Assembly: GCF_003719725.1 (NCBI RefSeq)
Contig: NZ_RIAX01000001.1
Location: forward strand, 1-64,000
DNA: 64,000 nucleotides
Source of the DNA: Planococcus salinus
GTDB taxonomy: Bacteria; Bacillota; Bacilli; Bacillales_A; Planococcaceae
Direction of reading: 5' to 3'
Part shown: piece after piece, positions 27,059-37,038 of the stretch
Position numbering within the stretch: position 1 is the first letter of the stretch
How the letters are laid out: every line of letters begins with the position of its first letter
Position numbers and translations under genes: made by a program
The notes under the pieces: model-generated
What the model saw: only the letters and a program-made list of their open reading frames with translations
Told to the model about the DNA's origin: nothing
Database searches by the model: none

Positions 27059-29338
27059 ATGAGCTGGGTTAAAAATATATGGACACGCATATTTCCTGAT
27101 GATACAGAAGAGGATGAATACAAGGCAGAGGAATGGACAGAGGAACCGGAAGAAAGCCGTGAAAAGGCTCCTTTCCGCTTTCCTTTGATTTCGGACGAAG
27201 AAAAAGAAGAATTCATCCATCATACAACTTCCAGAAAGCCGATCGATTATCCGATCAAAAAGGAACCGGAACGAGCGGAGCGTCCAAAGCGGATGGTGCC
27301 TTCGCAAAAACCGCGGGAGAGCATGCCTGCAGCAGAGCCGATTAAAAGACGGTTCACGCCTTCGCAGGTTCCTTCACCGGTTCATGGCTTTGGAAAACGG
27401 AAAACGGAGCCCAAACCGATCGAAGAGCTGTTGGCAAAAAAAGACCGCAGGACAGAACAGCCAACCGGTCCATTGACTGACAGGAAACAACCGGTTGTTG
27501 ACAAGACAGTGCGGACCTCCGCTTCAAGCAGTACGGGCTCCATGCCTTCGGCTGAAACCAAAAGGCCGTCTGAGCAAAGGCCTTTGAAGCAAGCGGAACA
27601 GCAGGAAGAGAAACAACCGGAACAACCGCAAGCGGAACAAGTGGTGGCTGCCGAAAGAAAGCAGGCGGTTGAAAAGCCGGAACAGGTACATAAACCGGTC
27701 CAGGAAAATCCCAAGCCAGCAGTGCCTAAAAAAGGGCAGAAAAGGGAGAAAACGGTTCCGTTCAATGTGCTCATGCTGAAATCGGACAAAGAACGGTTAA
27801 AGAAACCGATTGCGCCAAAACAGCCAAAAACGAAACCGGCACAACCGACGGAACAACCAGAAACGGCAGCAGAACCGGAACCCCGGCCGCCTGAGGCGAC
27901 AGTCGATCATATCTCAGAGAACTCTGCGCCGTATGTCTTGCCGGGAGAGAGTTATTTGTTGCCTCCTGAAAACGATCGCAAAGACGAAGAATGGATGGAA
28001 ACGCAGGGAGAACGGCTGGTTGAAGCATTGTCTCATTTCCAGGTCAATGCCACTGTTTTAAGCATTGTTCAAGGGCCCGCAGTGACTCAGTTTGAACTGA
28101 CAGTCGCGCAAGGCGTTAAAGTAAGCAAAATCCGCAATCTGGCGGATGATTTAAAGCTGGCCCTGGCAGCCAGGGACATTCGGATCCAAGCACCGATCCC
28201 TGGAAAAAGTTCAATCGGAATTGAAATTCCGAACAGGACCTCACGCCCTGTAAGAATATCTGAAATTATACACAGTCCGGCGTTCAATGACTCCGAGTCT
28301 CCGCTTGAAGCTGCACTGGGCCTTGATTTGACAGGGAAACCTGTAACGCTGGATTTACGGAAAATGCCGCATGGCTTGATTGCGGGAGCCACGGGATCCG
28401 GGAAAAGTGTGTGCATTAACTCGCTGTTGGTCAGTCTGTTGTACAAATCTTCCCCGCAGGATCTGAAATTATTGCTGATTGATCCAAAAATGGTGGAATT
28501 GGCTCCATATAATCACATCCCTCATTTGGTCAGCCCTGTTATTACGGACGTCAAAGCAGCTACGGCTTCTTTGAAGTGGGCGGTCGAGGAAATGGAGCGC
28601 CGATATCAGTTGTTTGCTCACACAGGTGTTCGCGATATCAGCCGATACAATAAGCTGGTGAAGGAAAAAGGCGATCATGCACAGCATTTGCCGTATATTC
28701 TTATTGTCATTGATGAGCTGGCTGATTTGATGATGATGTCTCCTTCAGATGTCGAAGATGCCATTTGTCGTATTGCTCAGAAAGCCCGTGCATGCGGCAT
28801 TCATTTGGTTATCGCTACGCAACGGCCTTCTGTAGATGTCATCACCGGCCTGATTAAATCGAACATCCCGACACGCATCGCATTTTCGGTGTCTTCTCAA
28901 GTGGACAGCCGGACCATTCTGGATTCCCAGGGAGCGGAACGGCTTCTTGGAAGAGGCGATATGCTGTATTTAGGAAATGGCATGTCGGCTCCGACCCGTC
29001 TGCAGGGAACTTTTGTCACGGATGAAGAAATAGAAGAAGTGATCAACCATGTACGCAGCCAGGGAGAACCGGAATACTTCTTCAAAGAGGAAGAATTGAT
29101 GAAACGAAATGATTCGGCAGCTGTCCAAGACGACTTGTTTGAAGAAGCGTGCCGTTTTCTTATCTCTCAGGGCAGTGCATCCACTTCGTTGTTGCAGCGG
29201 CATTTCCATATTGGTTACAACCGCGCGGCGAGGCTGATGGATTTGATCGAACAGCACGGTTTCATTTCTGAACAGAATGGCAGCAAAGCACGGACTGTGT
29301 TGATTACGGAAGACGATATGCAGGAAGTTTTCCAATGA
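27059..29338 (+). CDS. sftA: DNA translocase SftA (FtsK/SpoIIIE family, soluble)
   Basis: A 759-residue DNA motor. There is no transmembrane domain; the first 290 residues are a charged low-complexity linker rich in Glu, Gln, Lys and Pro. The motor follows, with Walker A GATGSGKSV (from residue 443) and Walker B ILIVIDELADLM. A C-terminal winged-helix gamma domain (LLQRHFHIGYNRAARLMDLI) should read the KOPS/SRS polarity sequences. B. subtilis SftA clears DNA from the division septum before it closes. The protein is shorter than the roughly 950-residue B. subtilis version, mainly through the linker. It is located just upstream of murC. Confidence 0.93.
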   Translation: MSWVKNIWTRIFPDDTEEDEYKAEEWTEEPEESREKAPFRFPLISDEEKEEFIHHTTSRKPIDYPIKKEPERAERPKRMVPSQKPRESMPAAEPIKRRFTPSQVPSPVHGFGKRKTEPKPIEELLAKKDRRTEQPTGPLTDRKQPVVDKTVRTSASSSTGSMPSAETKRPSEQRPLKQAEQQEEKQPEQPQAEQVVAAERKQAVEKPEQVHKPVQENPKPAVPKKGQKREKTVPFNVLMLKSDKERLKKPIAPKQPKTKPAQPTEQPETAAEPEPRPPEATVDHISENSAPYVLPGESYLLPPENDRKDEEWMETQGERLVEALSHFQVNATVLSIVQGPAVTQFELTVAQGVKVSKIRNLADDLKLALAARDIRIQAPIPGKSSIGIEIPNRTSRPVRISEIIHSPAFNDSESPLEAALGLDLTGKPVTLDLRKMPHGLIAGATGSGKSVCINSLLVSLLYKSSPQDLKLLLIDPKMVELAPYNHIPHLVSPVITDVKAATASLKWAVEEMERRYQLFAHTGVRDISRYNKLVKEKGDHAQHLPYILIVIDELADLMMMSPSDVEDAICRIAQKARACGIHLVIATQRPSVDVITGLIKSNIPTRIAFSVSSQVDSRTILDSQGAERLLGRGDMLYLGNGMSAPTRLQGTFVTDEEIEEVINHVRSQGEPEYFFKEEELMKRNDSAAVQDDLFEEACRFLISQGSASTSLLQRHFHIGYNRAARLMDLIEQHGFISEQNGSKARTVLITEDDMQEVFQ

Positions 29339-29497
29339 TGAAACCTCTTATTGCTTTAATTTGTTGAAATATCGGTTATTTCAGGACTGGATAATAGTAT
29401 GGTATAATCAACTGATTATGTTCGCCAAAACAGGCTGCAGCATTCGCACAATCCTTTGTGTAGACTAATTCTCAACTTCCATGGGAGGTTTCATTTT

Positions 29498-30820
29498 ATG
29501 AAAGTTATGCACTTTACCGGCATTAAAGGATCCGGTATGAGTCCGCTTGCGCAAATTATGCATGATATGGGGGAACAGGTTCAAGGTTCCGATATAGAAC
29601 AGCATTTTTTCACAGAAGACCGCTTGCGGGAACGGGGCATCAAGATTTTGCCTTTTGATAAAGACAATATTGAAGAAAATATGACAATTATAGCAGGAAA
29701 CGCATTCAACGATGATCATCCGGAGCTTGTCAAAGCAAAAGAACTCGGTGCCACAGTCATCCGGTATCACACTTTTCTCGGGGACTTGATGAAACAGTAT
29801 GTTTCTGTTGCTGTTACAGGCGCACACGGGAAAACGTCGACTACGGGGCTGATGGCGCATGTGCTGGACGGCTATAAGCCTGTTTCTTATTTGATCGGCG
29901 ACGGTACGGGCTACGGAAAAGAAGGATCTCATTTTTTCGTATTGGAAGCATGTGAATACCGCCGCCATTTTCTGGCCTATCATCCTGATTATGCCATCAT
30001 GACCAATATCGATTTTGATCATCCGGATTATTTTTCTGATATTGATGATGTGTTTAATGCATTCGAAGAAATGGCCAAGCAAGTGAAGAAATGCATCATT
30101 GCCTGCGGTGATGATGATTATTTGCAAAAAATACAGGCGCCGGTACCGGTCATTTATTATGGTTTTGGGGAAGAGAATGATTTTCAGGCCCGCAATATTG
30201 TCAAGACGAGTTCCGGCACGACATTCGATGTGGTGATCCGCAACGAGTTTTTCCATACGTTCACCATTCCGATGTTCGGCGACCATGCAGTGTTGAATGC
30301 GCTTGCTGTTATTTCTTTATGCCAGTATGAAAATATACCGGCTGCCATCATCCAGCAGCAATTCCTGGATTTCGAAGGGGTAAAACGGCGCTTCACGCAA
30401 ACCGATATAGGCGACCGGATTCTAATCGATGATTATGCACACCATCCGACAGAAATCAAGGCCACTCTGCAATCGGCGAGACAGAAGTTTCCGGAACGTG
30501 AGCTGATCGCCATTTTCCAGCCGCATACGTTTACGCGGACACAGACTTTTCTGCAACAGTTCGCGGACAGTTTAGACGAAGCTGACCGTGTCTATTTATG
30601 CGACATTTTCGGATCGGCACGGGAAAATGCCGGTACATTGACGATTCAGAACCTGCAGGAAAAAGTAGAGGGCAGCACTATTCTTTCCGAAGAAGATGTA
30701 AGTGCCCTGCTGAAACATGACAATGCAGTTTTTCTTTTCATGGGAGCAGGAGATGTGACGAAATTCCAGGCAGCTTTTGAAACCCTGATTAAATCCGACG
30801 AAACAGAGAAAACAGTTTGA
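29498..30820 (+). CDS. murC: UDP-N-acetylmuramate--L-alanine ligase
   Basis: A 440-residue Mur ligase that adds L-alanine to UDP-MurNAc, the first amino-acid step of peptidoglycan synthesis. The N-terminal [18 protein letters not shown] binds the UDP-sugar, the ATP loop [10 protein letters not shown] is at residues 107-116, and [14 protein letters not shown] lies at the start of the C-terminal domain. ATG 29498 is 9 bases after GGGAGG; the reading from 29456 adds an unconserved tail. A TATAAT (29403-29408) lies upstream. The stop codon is inside the terminator stem. Confidence 0.96.
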   Translation: MKVMHFTGIKGSGMSPLAQIMHDMGEQVQGSDIEQHFFTEDRLRERGIKILPFDKDNIEENMTIIAGNAFNDDHPELVKAKELGATVIRYHTFLGDLMKQYVSVAVTGAHGKTSTTGLMAHVLDGYKPVSYLIGDGTGYGKEGSHFFVLEACEYRRHFLAYHPDYAIMTNIDFDHPDYFSDIDDVFNAFEEMAKQVKKCIIACGDDDYLQKIQAPVPVIYYGFGEENDFQARNIVKTSSGTTFDVVIRNEFFHTFTIPMFGDHAVLNALAVISLCQYENIPAAIIQQQFLDFEGVKRRFTQTDIGDRILIDDYAHHPTEIKATLQSARQKFPERELIAIFQPHTFTRTQTFLQQFADSLDEADRVYLCDIFGSARENAGTLTIQNLQEKVEGSTILSEEDVSALLKHDNAVFLFMGAGDVTKFQAAFETLIKSDETEKTV

Positions 30821-30848
30821 AATCAAACTGTTTTCTCTGTTTTTTTAT
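30802..30848 (+). terminator. Rho-independent terminator of murC
   Basis: AACAGAGAAAACAGTTTGA pairs perfectly with TCAAACTGTTTTCTCTGTT across AA, followed by TTTTTT. It includes the murC stop codon. Confidence 0.93.
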
Positions 30849-31004
30849 TGTCACTGAAGCGAACGGAGAAAAGGAACTCCTTTTATCCTGCTGCTCAAAT
30901 CTGTCTCCTGAACTTTAAACAGCCGGACAATTTGTTTATGAAAAACTGTTTTTTCATTTGCAGGACATTTGAGACTTTTGTTGAATTAAAGTTAAAGACC
31001 CTGT

Positions 31005-31030
31005 GTTTAATAGGACAAAGCTAGGGGTAC
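31005..31030 (+). promoter_or_regulatory. Sigma-B promoter of ytxGHJ
   Basis: GTTTAA (31005-31010), 14 bases, GGGTAC (31025-31030): an exact -35 and a 5 of 6 -10 match to the sigma-B consensus, 39 bases before the ytxG start. In B. subtilis the ytxGHJ operon is a known general stress operon. Confidence 0.8.
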
Positions 31031-31069
31031 AACAAAGGTATATCAAATCGTTACAAAGGAGGAAGATTT

Positions 31070-31564
31070 ATGGATTGGTCAATATTGCTCTACATTGCTG
31101 CCATTGTGGCCGCAGTCGGATTTTTAATCTTATGTATAGCATTAGCGATGACATTGAACTCGCTGAAAAACACCCTGAAAGAAGTTACAGGCATTGTATC
31201 GGGTTTAGAAAACCAACTGCAGGGCGTTACGTTGGAGACAACGAATTTGCTTCATAAGACAAATGAGCTGACAGAGGATATTCAAAGCAAATCTGAAAAA
31301 CTGAATACAATGGTGGATGCAGTGAGAGGTGTCGGCAACTCGGTGAATGATCTGAATTCCTCAGTGCGCCGCATCACGACAACCGTGTCATCACAAGTTG
31401 AACAAAACGAAGATAAAATTGCCCAAGTTGTCCAATGGAGCAATGTCCTGATGGGAGTCCGTGACAAGTGGAAAGAGCGTAAAATTTACGAATCGAGAGC
31501 CGCTGCTTCCTATGAACCGGTCCCTGGACAAAAACGTTTGCCACAATCAAGCCAAAACCAATAA
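31070..31564 (+). CDS. ytxG: DUF948 general stress protein YtxG
   Basis: A 164-residue protein with one N-terminal membrane helix (MDWSILLYIAAIVAAVGFLI) followed by a long amphipathic, chemotaxis-receptor-like coiled-coil region (residues 30-130) and a polar tail. This is the DUF948 architecture of YtxG, a stress protein of unknown mechanism. An AAAGGAGG ribosome binding site is 8 bases upstream. It is the first gene of ytxG-ytxH-ytxJ, read from the sigma-B-type promoter. Confidence 0.85.
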   Translation: MDWSILLYIAAIVAAVGFLILCIALAMTLNSLKNTLKEVTGIVSGLENQLQGVTLETTNLLHKTNELTEDIQSKSEKLNTMVDAVRGVGNSVNDLNSSVRRITTTVSSQVEQNEDKIAQVVQWSNVLMGVRDKWKERKIYESRAAASYEPVPGQKRLPQSSQNQ

Positions 31565-31588
31565 AAAACAAATCAGGAGGCTTTTACT

Positions 31589-32296
31589 ATGACCAACAAC
31601 AATCAATCTAATAACAGAAGTGATTTTAACCAGTCCAGTCAGTATGGACAGCAAATACCGAATTACAATGAACCACGGTACAACCGTGACTATTATTCCG
31701 GAGATGCCGGCGGGTACCAGCAGAACCAGTACAATCCGTCATCATATGGCATGTCGAACCGATACGATGATCTGTATGACTACGAAGAAGAGTCAAGTTC
31801 AAAAGACTTCATCATCGGGGCGTTGGTGGGAGGAATTATTGGAGCTGCAACCGCTTTGATGCTGGCTCCAAAATCCGGCAAAGAGTTAATGGCTGACTTG
31901 AACACACAAGCAAGTAACCTGAAAGAAAAAACCTCGAGCAGTTCAGATTCCAATGAGGAAAAATCCAGCGGAGGTTTGACACAGCAGGTGAAAGAACAGT
32001 CCAACAAAGTGATGGACAAAGTCAAGAATATGAAGGGCGGCAAGTCGCCGATGGATGATGGCACGGCCTCTTCCGAAGGCGAAGAACAAATTGAGCTTCA
32101 CGCCACTGTCCAAAACACTACTGAGAATCATGACAAAAATGGCAAGGAAGCTTTCACTTCCACAGCCAATGCGTTAAAAGAAGCAGTGGAAGAAGTGAAG
32201 GACGGTAAATCTGGTTCCAACAGCAATGTGGATGCCAAAACTACATCCAACAATAAAAATTCCCAGAACAACAGCAACAAAGGGAATAAGAAATAA
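31589..32296 (+). CDS. ytxH: YtxH-like general stress protein
   Basis: A 235-residue protein. The first 65 residues are Asn/Gln/Tyr-rich and disordered-looking. A single hydrophobic segment, FIIGALVGGIIGAATALMLA (about residues 71-90), is followed by PKSGKEL, the hallmark of the YtxH/gas-vesicle-like family. The C-terminal 130 residues are charged and low-complexity, ending in an Asn/Ser/Lys tail. B. subtilis YtxH is sigma-B/sigma-H controlled and is around 150 residues, so this version has longer tails. Function unknown. It is the second gene of the stress operon, 24 bases after ytxG. Confidence 0.85.
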   Translation: MTNNNQSNNRSDFNQSSQYGQQIPNYNEPRYNRDYYSGDAGGYQQNQYNPSSYGMSNRYDDLYDYEEESSSKDFIIGALVGGIIGAATALMLAPKSGKELMADLNTQASNLKEKTSSSSDSNEEKSSGGLTQQVKEQSNKVMDKVKNMKGGKSPMDDGTASSEGEEQIELHATVQNTTENHDKNGKEAFTSTANALKEAVEEVKDGKSGSNSNVDAKTTSNNKNSQNNSNKGNKK

Positions 32297-32312
32297 ACTG
32301 GGAGCGGTTTAA

Positions 32313-32642
32313 ATGGAAAACCTTAAACGTGTACAGGATTTAGACAGTTTGAAACAGGAAGTTTCAGGAACGCAGCATTATTGGTTGTTTAAGCACAGCA
32401 GTACATGCCCTGTCTCTGCAGCGGCATGGAACGAATACAACGAATATGCTTCCTTGCATCCGAACCAGCTGTTTCTGTTCCTGGTAGTCCAAGAAGACAG
32501 GGAATTGTCGAATGAGATTGCCAAAATTACAGACATTAAGCACGAATCTCCGCAGCTTTTCCATTTTTCAAACGAAAAAGTGGATTGGCAAGCTTCACAT
32601 GGCGACATCACCAGCAAAGCCATGCAGGAATTTTTAGCTTAA
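32313..32642 (+). CDS. ytxJ: Bacillithiol-system redox protein YtxJ (BrxC)
   Basis: A 109-residue thioredoxin-fold protein with the YtxJ signature KHSSTCPVSAAA (single Cys at about residue 32). YtxJ, also called BrxC, is a monothiol bacilliredoxin that removes bacillithiol from oxidised proteins, implying that this organism makes bacillithiol. It is the third gene of the ytxGHJ stress operon, 16 bases after ytxH, and is closed by a strong terminator. Confidence 0.88.
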   Translation: MENLKRVQDLDSLKQEVSGTQHYWLFKHSSTCPVSAAAWNEYNEYASLHPNQLFLFLVVQEDRELSNEIAKITDIKHESPQLFHFSNEKVDWQASHGDITSKAMQEFLA

Positions 32643-32678
32643 AAAAACCCCGGAACCTTTTAGTTCCGGGGTTTTATC
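32641..32678 (+). terminator. Rho-independent terminator of ytxGHJ
   Basis: AAAACCCCGGAAC-CTTTTA-GTTCCGGGGTTTT. Confidence 0.93.
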
Positions 32679-32810
32679 ATGGTAAAACACTTTCGCGCGT
32701 TGAAGCGCTAAAATAAATTACGTGACTTTACCGAATAGTTTGCTTATAATGGTCGTATCATGTTAATATGAGTCATCTACAAAAGGTGATTTGCGAAAGG
32801 GGAAGTAAGA

Positions 32811-33896
32811 ATGAGCAATTTAGATCTAGAACAGCTAAGAGAAAAAGTCGACGCAGTAAACCTCCAAATTCTATCTCTTATCAACGAGAGGGCTTCCGTT
32901 ATTCAAGACATCGGAAAACTGAAGGAAAAGCAAGGGGTAGACCGCTACGATCCATTACGCGAACGCCACATGCTGAATTTGTTGAGAGAAAACAATATTG
33001 GACCGTTGGAACAAAAAACGGTTGACCATATATTCAAAGAAATCTTTAAGTCTGCCTTGGATATGCAGGAAGAAGACCACCGCAAAGCTTTGCTGGTATC
33101 CCGTAAGAAAAAAGCCGAAGACACTGTCATCAACATCAATGGGGAAACAGTGGGAGCCGGTAATCCTTCCTTCATTTTCGGACCTTGTGCTGTAGAATCT
33201 CAGGACCAGGTGTCCAAAGTTGCTGAAGCGATCAGCGGCAAAGGATTAAGAATGATCCGTGGCGGCGCTTATAAGCCGCGTACTTCTCCTTACGATTTCC
33301 AAGGCCTTGGACTTGAAGGGCTGAAGATGCTGAAAAAAGCAGCTGACCAGTACAATTTGGCTGTTGTTTCAGAAATTGTCACGCCGTCCCATTTAGAAGA
33401 AGCACTGGATTACGTGGATGTTGTCCAAGTCGGAGCACGCAATATGCAAAACTTCGAATTGCTGAAAGCAGTTGGTCAAATCGACAAACCGGTTCTTTTA
33501 AAACGGGGGATGTCTGCTACAGTCGATGAATTCATCAATGCTGCAGAATACATCATTGCTTCCGGAAATGATCAAATCATTCTATGTGAGCGGGGCATCC
33601 GGACTTATGAAAAAGCCACTCGCAACACACTCGATATTTCAGCAGTGCCAATCTTGAAGCAAGAAACCCATCTTCCAGTATTCGTGGACGTAACTCATTC
33701 AACAGGTCGCCGTGACCTATTGCTGCCAGCTGCAAAAGCGGCCATCGCAATCGGAGCTGATGGCGTTATGGCTGAAGTACATCCTGACCCTGCAGTTGCG
33801 TTGTCAGATGCTCAACAGCAAATGGATCTTAACCAGTTTGACGAGTACTACGATGCGTTGATGAAATTCATGAAGCAGTATGAAATGCAAGTGTAA
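32811..33896 (+). CDS. aroA: Bifunctional chorismate mutase / DAHP synthase
   Basis: A 361-residue fusion. The N-terminal 90 residues are an AroQ-type chorismate mutase ([20 protein letters not shown]). Residues 100-361 form a type I-beta 3-deoxy-7-phosphoheptulonate synthase ([45 protein letters not shown]). The enzyme starts the shikimate pathway from PEP and erythrose 4-phosphate; in Bacillus the mutase domain gives feedback control by chorismate and prephenate. ATG 32811 follows AAAGGGGAAGTAAG. It precedes ccpA, as in B. subtilis. A TATAAT at 32745-32750 is the probable -10. Confidence 0.96.
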   Translation: MSNLDLEQLREKVDAVNLQILSLINERASVIQDIGKLKEKQGVDRYDPLRERHMLNLLRENNIGPLEQKTVDHIFKEIFKSALDMQEEDHRKALLVSRKKKAEDTVININGETVGAGNPSFIFGPCAVESQDQVSKVAEAISGKGLRMIRGGAYKPRTSPYDFQGLGLEGLKMLKKAADQYNLAVVSEIVTPSHLEEALDYVDVVQVGARNMQNFELLKAVGQIDKPVLLKRGMSATVDEFINAAEYIIASGNDQIILCERGIRTYEKATRNTLDISAVPILKQETHLPVFVDVTHSTGRRDLLLPAAKAAIAIGADGVMAEVHPDPAVALSDAQQQMDLNQFDEYYDALMKFMKQYEMQV

Positions 33897-34068
33897 GACT
33901 GGAAGAGCCGGAATTGATCCGGCTTTTCTTTTTGATTTTGTCAAAGGATACAGCAGGTATCTTGCAGGAATCCACGAATCGGCTCTCAATGTCCGGTGAA
34001 TTGCAGCGGATGACTGCAGAAGATTAGAATCGGAAATATCTGTTTAATTTATACATTCTTCTTTTTAG

Positions 34069-34098
34069 TTGATTACCAGAAAGTTTCTGTCGTATGAT
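34069..34098 (+). promoter_or_regulatory. Candidate sigma-A promoter of ccpA
   Basis: TTGATT (34069-34074), 18 bases, TATGAT (34093-34098), 30 bases before the GTG start. Confidence 0.55.
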
Positions 34099-34127
34099 TA
34101 AAGAAGCAAGGGAAAGGAGGGAACGCA

Positions 34128-35126
34128 GTGACCGTTACAATTTATGATGTAGCAAGAGAAGCGAATGTTTCAATGGCTACAGTTTCTCGAGTAGTCAATG
34201 GCAACCAGAATGTAAAACCGGCCACACGGAAAAAAGTATTAAAAGTGATCGAAGAGCTTGGCTACCGCCCGAACGCAGTAGCAAGAGGGCTTGCCAGCAA
34301 GAAAACAACAACGGTCGGCGTTATCATTCCCGATATTTCCAATAGTATGTATGCAGAGCTTGCCCGTGGAATTGAGGATATTGCAACAATGTACCGCTAC
34401 AATATCATCTTATCCAACTCGGATCAAAACGAGAATAAAGAGCTTCAATTATTGGAAACGATGTTAGGCAAACAAGTGGATGGAATTGTTTTCATGAGTG
34501 ATACCATTTCTACGGAACTTCTGTATGAAATGGAGCGTTCACCTACACCGATCGTACTGGCGGGCTCGATCGATGAATCGGCGACTATCGCTTCCGTAAA
34601 CATCGATTATTATGGTGCGGCCTACGAAGCGGTAAAAAAACTGATTGGAAATGGACATGAGAAAATCGCTTTTATCTCGGGTCCGTTAACTTCCAAAGTC
34701 AATAAAGACTATAAGTTAAAAGCCTATCGTCAAGCGCTGCAGGATGCAGGTATTGAATTTGATGAAAGTCTCGTTGTCGAATGCAATAACTCCTACGATG
34801 AAGGCATCGCCGCGGTGGGATCATTGAAAGAATTGAAGCCGACAGCGTACTTTGTCAGCAATGACGAAATGTCGATTGGTGTAATTCATGCTGTGGAAGC
34901 AAGTGGGTTACATATTCCTGAAGACGTCGAGATCATCAGCTATGAAAATTCAAAATTGTCCAGAATGGCTCGGCCAATGCTGACATCCATTGCTTTTCCG
35001 CTTTATGATATCGGCGCTGTCTCTATGAGATTGCTGACAAAGTACATGAATAAAGAGGAAATCGAAGAAAAACAAGTGATTCTTCCTTACCGGATCGAAG
35101 AGCGCAATTCCACCAAAAACACATAA
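34128..35126 (+). CDS. ccpA: Catabolite control protein A
   Basis: A 332-residue LacI/GalR-family regulator. The N-terminal HTH is [20 protein letters not shown], with the hinge helix [12 protein letters not shown] near residue 46-57; the rest is a periplasmic-binding-protein-like domain. With HPr-Ser46-P it binds cre sites to repress or activate carbon-use genes. The GTG start at 34128 follows AAAGGAGGGAACGCA. It lies downstream of aroA, the conserved order. Candidate cre sites occur in this same window before the methionine gamma-lyase gene and, more weakly, before scoA. Confidence 0.96.
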   Translation: MTVTIYDVAREANVSMATVSRVVNGNQNVKPATRKKVLKVIEELGYRPNAVARGLASKKTTTVGVIIPDISNSMYAELARGIEDIATMYRYNIILSNSDQNENKELQLLETMLGKQVDGIVFMSDTISTELLYEMERSPTPIVLAGSIDESATIASVNIDYYGAAYEAVKKLIGNGHEKIAFISGPLTSKVNKDYKLKAYRQALQDAGIEFDESLVVECNNSYDEGIAAVGSLKELKPTAYFVSNDEMSIGVIHAVEASGLHIPEDVEIISYENSKLSRMARPMLTSIAFPLYDIGAVSMRLLTKYMNKEEIEEKQVILPYRIEERNSTKNT

Positions 35127-35178
35127 AGCAAAACTTCACTCGGCTGAGGAGATCTCAACTGATCATCTGAGCGAAATT

Positions 35179-35226
35179 AAAAAGCTGTTCCAAAGTTGTT
35201 GATTAACTTTGGAACAGCTTTTTTTA
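35179..35226. terminator. Bidirectional terminator between ccpA and acuC
   Basis: AAAAAGCTGTTCCAAAGTT pairs perfectly with AACTTTGGAACAGCTTTTT across a 7-base loop, and serves both convergent genes. Confidence 0.92.
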
Positions 35227-36375
35227 GGCATTGCGAATCATGTAAAGTGCTTTATCCAGCATTTGATGGTTTTTATCCGTAATTTCCGCTTTCCGTGGTA
35301 TCGGTTTATACATTCCTTTCGGATCGTCCCAGGTTTCCATCAGTGGAACAGGAGATTCTTTCTGCCATTTGGAAATCCAGGCTTCCGGTATTTTTCCTGT
35401 CGGCAGCGGCATATTATTCATTTCCATCCAGATAAAAGACCAGGCTCTCGGTACGACACGCCAGATATCATAGCCGCCACCGCCGACTGCTATCCACCGT
35501 CCTTCACAGTATTGATGAGCCAATTCATGAGCTATTTTCGGAATTTCCCTGTAAATGTTCATGGTGCCGTACAAATGGGTCAAGGGATCCAAATAATGTG
35601 CGTCTGCACCATTTTGACTGAGAATGACGTCAGGTTTGAAAAATTCGACAATTTCCTTCATTGCTGTCCGGTAGATTTCCAGAAATGATTCATCTTCTGT
35701 AAACGCGTCGATGGGGAAGTTGAAAGATGTGCCGTATCCCTGGCCGCTTCCCCGTTCATTGATGTTGCCGGTGCCGGGAAACAGATAACGCCCTGTTTCG
35801 TGGATGGAGACGGTACAGACATCCGGATCATCGTAAAAGCACCATTGCACACCGTCACCATGATGGGCATCGGTATCAATATACAGGACGCGTGCCCCGT
35901 ACTTCTTTTTCATGTAGTTGATGGCGACAGAACTATCGTTGTAGATGCAAAAACCTGAGGCTTTGCCACGGAAGCCATGGTGAAGGCCGCCGCCAAGGTT
36001 TAAGGCATGCTGGGCTTTTCCTTCCATGACATAGTCCACTGCAGTCAAAGTTCCACCCACCAGGCGGGCGCTGGCTTCATGCATATTTTCAAATATCGGC
36101 GTATCTTCCGTCCCGATTCCATATCCTTCTCCCGCTTCCGGTGTTACTTCTCCGTTACTGGCTTTTTTGACGATGTCAATATAGCGCTGGTCATGAGCGA
36201 GCAATAGTTCTTCTTCCGTTGCAATACGGGGAGGAACAATCAATTCCTCTGGAAGCGCATTCATTTCATTTAACAGATCAATGGTTAAAACGAGCCTTTT
36301 TTGGTTGAACGGGTGTGTCTCAGAAAACTTATACCCCAATTGGTCTTCTGAATATATGAATACGGCGTGTTTCAT
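35224..36375 (-). CDS. acuC: Protein lysine deacetylase AcuC (class I HDAC family)
   Basis: A 383-residue zinc-dependent deacetylase of the histone deacetylase superfamily. The catalytic site is visible: DTDAHHGDGVQWCFY (tandem His and metal Asp), GGGLHHGF upstream and the late GGGGYD loop. In B. subtilis AcuC removes the acetyl group from acetyl-CoA synthetase. I start at ATG 36375 (MKHAVFIYSEDQ), aligned with known AcuC N-termini, which gives an ATGA overlap with the acuB stop (36372-36375). An in-frame ATG at 36402 lies inside acuB. It is the last gene of acuA-acuB-acuC. Confidence 0.93.
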   Translation of the reverse strand: MKHAVFIYSEDQLGYKFSETHPFNQKRLVLTIDLLNEMNALPEELIVPPRIATEEELLLAHDQRYIDIVKKASNGEVTPEAGEGYGIGTEDTPIFENMHEASARLVGGTLTAVDYVMEGKAQHALNLGGGLHHGFRGKASGFCIYNDSSVAINYMKKKYGARVLYIDTDAHHGDGVQWCFYDDPDVCTVSIHETGRYLFPGTGNINERGSGQGYGTSFNFPIDAFTEDESFLEIYRTAMKEIVEFFKPDVILSQNGADAHYLDPLTHLYGTMNIYREIPKIAHELAHQYCEGRWIAVGGGGYDIWRVVPRAWSFIWMEMNNMPLPTGKIPEAWISKWQKESPVPLMETWDDPKGMYKPIPRKAEITDKNHQMLDKALYMIRNA

Positions 36376-37016
36376 TCGTTTGCTTGTGGCATGCTCGGCC
36401 ATAACACATCAAAACCTTCTTTGCGTAAATCGCTGATAATAGCTAACGGATTCATGGTTTGTACACGGAAAACCAGAATCTTATGTCCGCTGTTCTTTTT
36501 GTCGGGGTATACAAGTACACTTAACACGTTGACATGGTGTTTATGGAAGACAGCCGTAACTTCGTACAGCATACCGGAACGGTTTGGCACGCTGATTTCA
36601 ATTTGAGACCCAGGCTGGTGGGCACCGGTAAGTTCGATGTATTTATAGAGCAGGTCGGTTTCCGTAAGAAATCCAACCAATTTGTCATTGCTGATTACCG
36701 GCAGACAGCCGATTTGCTGGTCATAAAAAACCAGCGCCAGTTCTTCGACAAAATCCAATGGATGTGCGGTAATCGGATTTCGTGTCATAATCGATTCGAT
36801 TTTGGTTTCATAGGTTTCCGTACTTGGTGAAGCAGAAAAACGGGAAGGCATGGCATCCTTTAAATCCCGGTCAGAAATAACGCCCACAACTTTTCCATTT
36901 TCCACGACTGGAGCATGCCGGATCCTTTTTTCTTCAAAAAGGGCAACGACGTCCTGAATGCTTTGCTGTGGCTCAAGGGTATGGATATCTGTTTTCATAA
37001 TTTCTTCGATAAGCAT
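36372..37016 (-). CDS. acuB: Acetoin utilization protein AcuB (CBS-CBS-ACT)
   Basis: A 214-residue protein with two CBS motifs (about residues 1-60 and 75-135; for example RIRHAPVVENGKVVGVISDR and QIGCLPVISNDKLVGFLTET) and a C-terminal ACT-like domain (VPNRSGMLYEVTAVFHKHHV). CBS pairs usually bind adenine nucleotides, so it may report energy state to the acetyl-CoA synthetase switch; its exact role is unresolved. A strong AAAGGAGAGG ribosome binding site precedes ATG 37016. It is the middle gene of acuABC. Confidence 0.93.
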   Translation of the reverse strand: MLIEEIMKTDIHTLEPQQSIQDVVALFEEKRIRHAPVVENGKVVGVISDRDLKDAMPSRFSASPSTETYETKIESIMTRNPITAHPLDFVEELALVFYDQQIGCLPVISNDKLVGFLTETDLLYKYIELTGAHQPGSQIEISVPNRSGMLYEVTAVFHKHHVNVLSVLVYPDKKNSGHKILVFRVQTMNPLAIISDLRKEGFDVLWPSMPQANE

Positions 37017-37038
37017 AAAACCTCTCCTTTACAACATT

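Noticed and set aside
29465-30286. 273-codon minus-strand open frame
   Set aside because: Antisense to murC with no family features or start signals.
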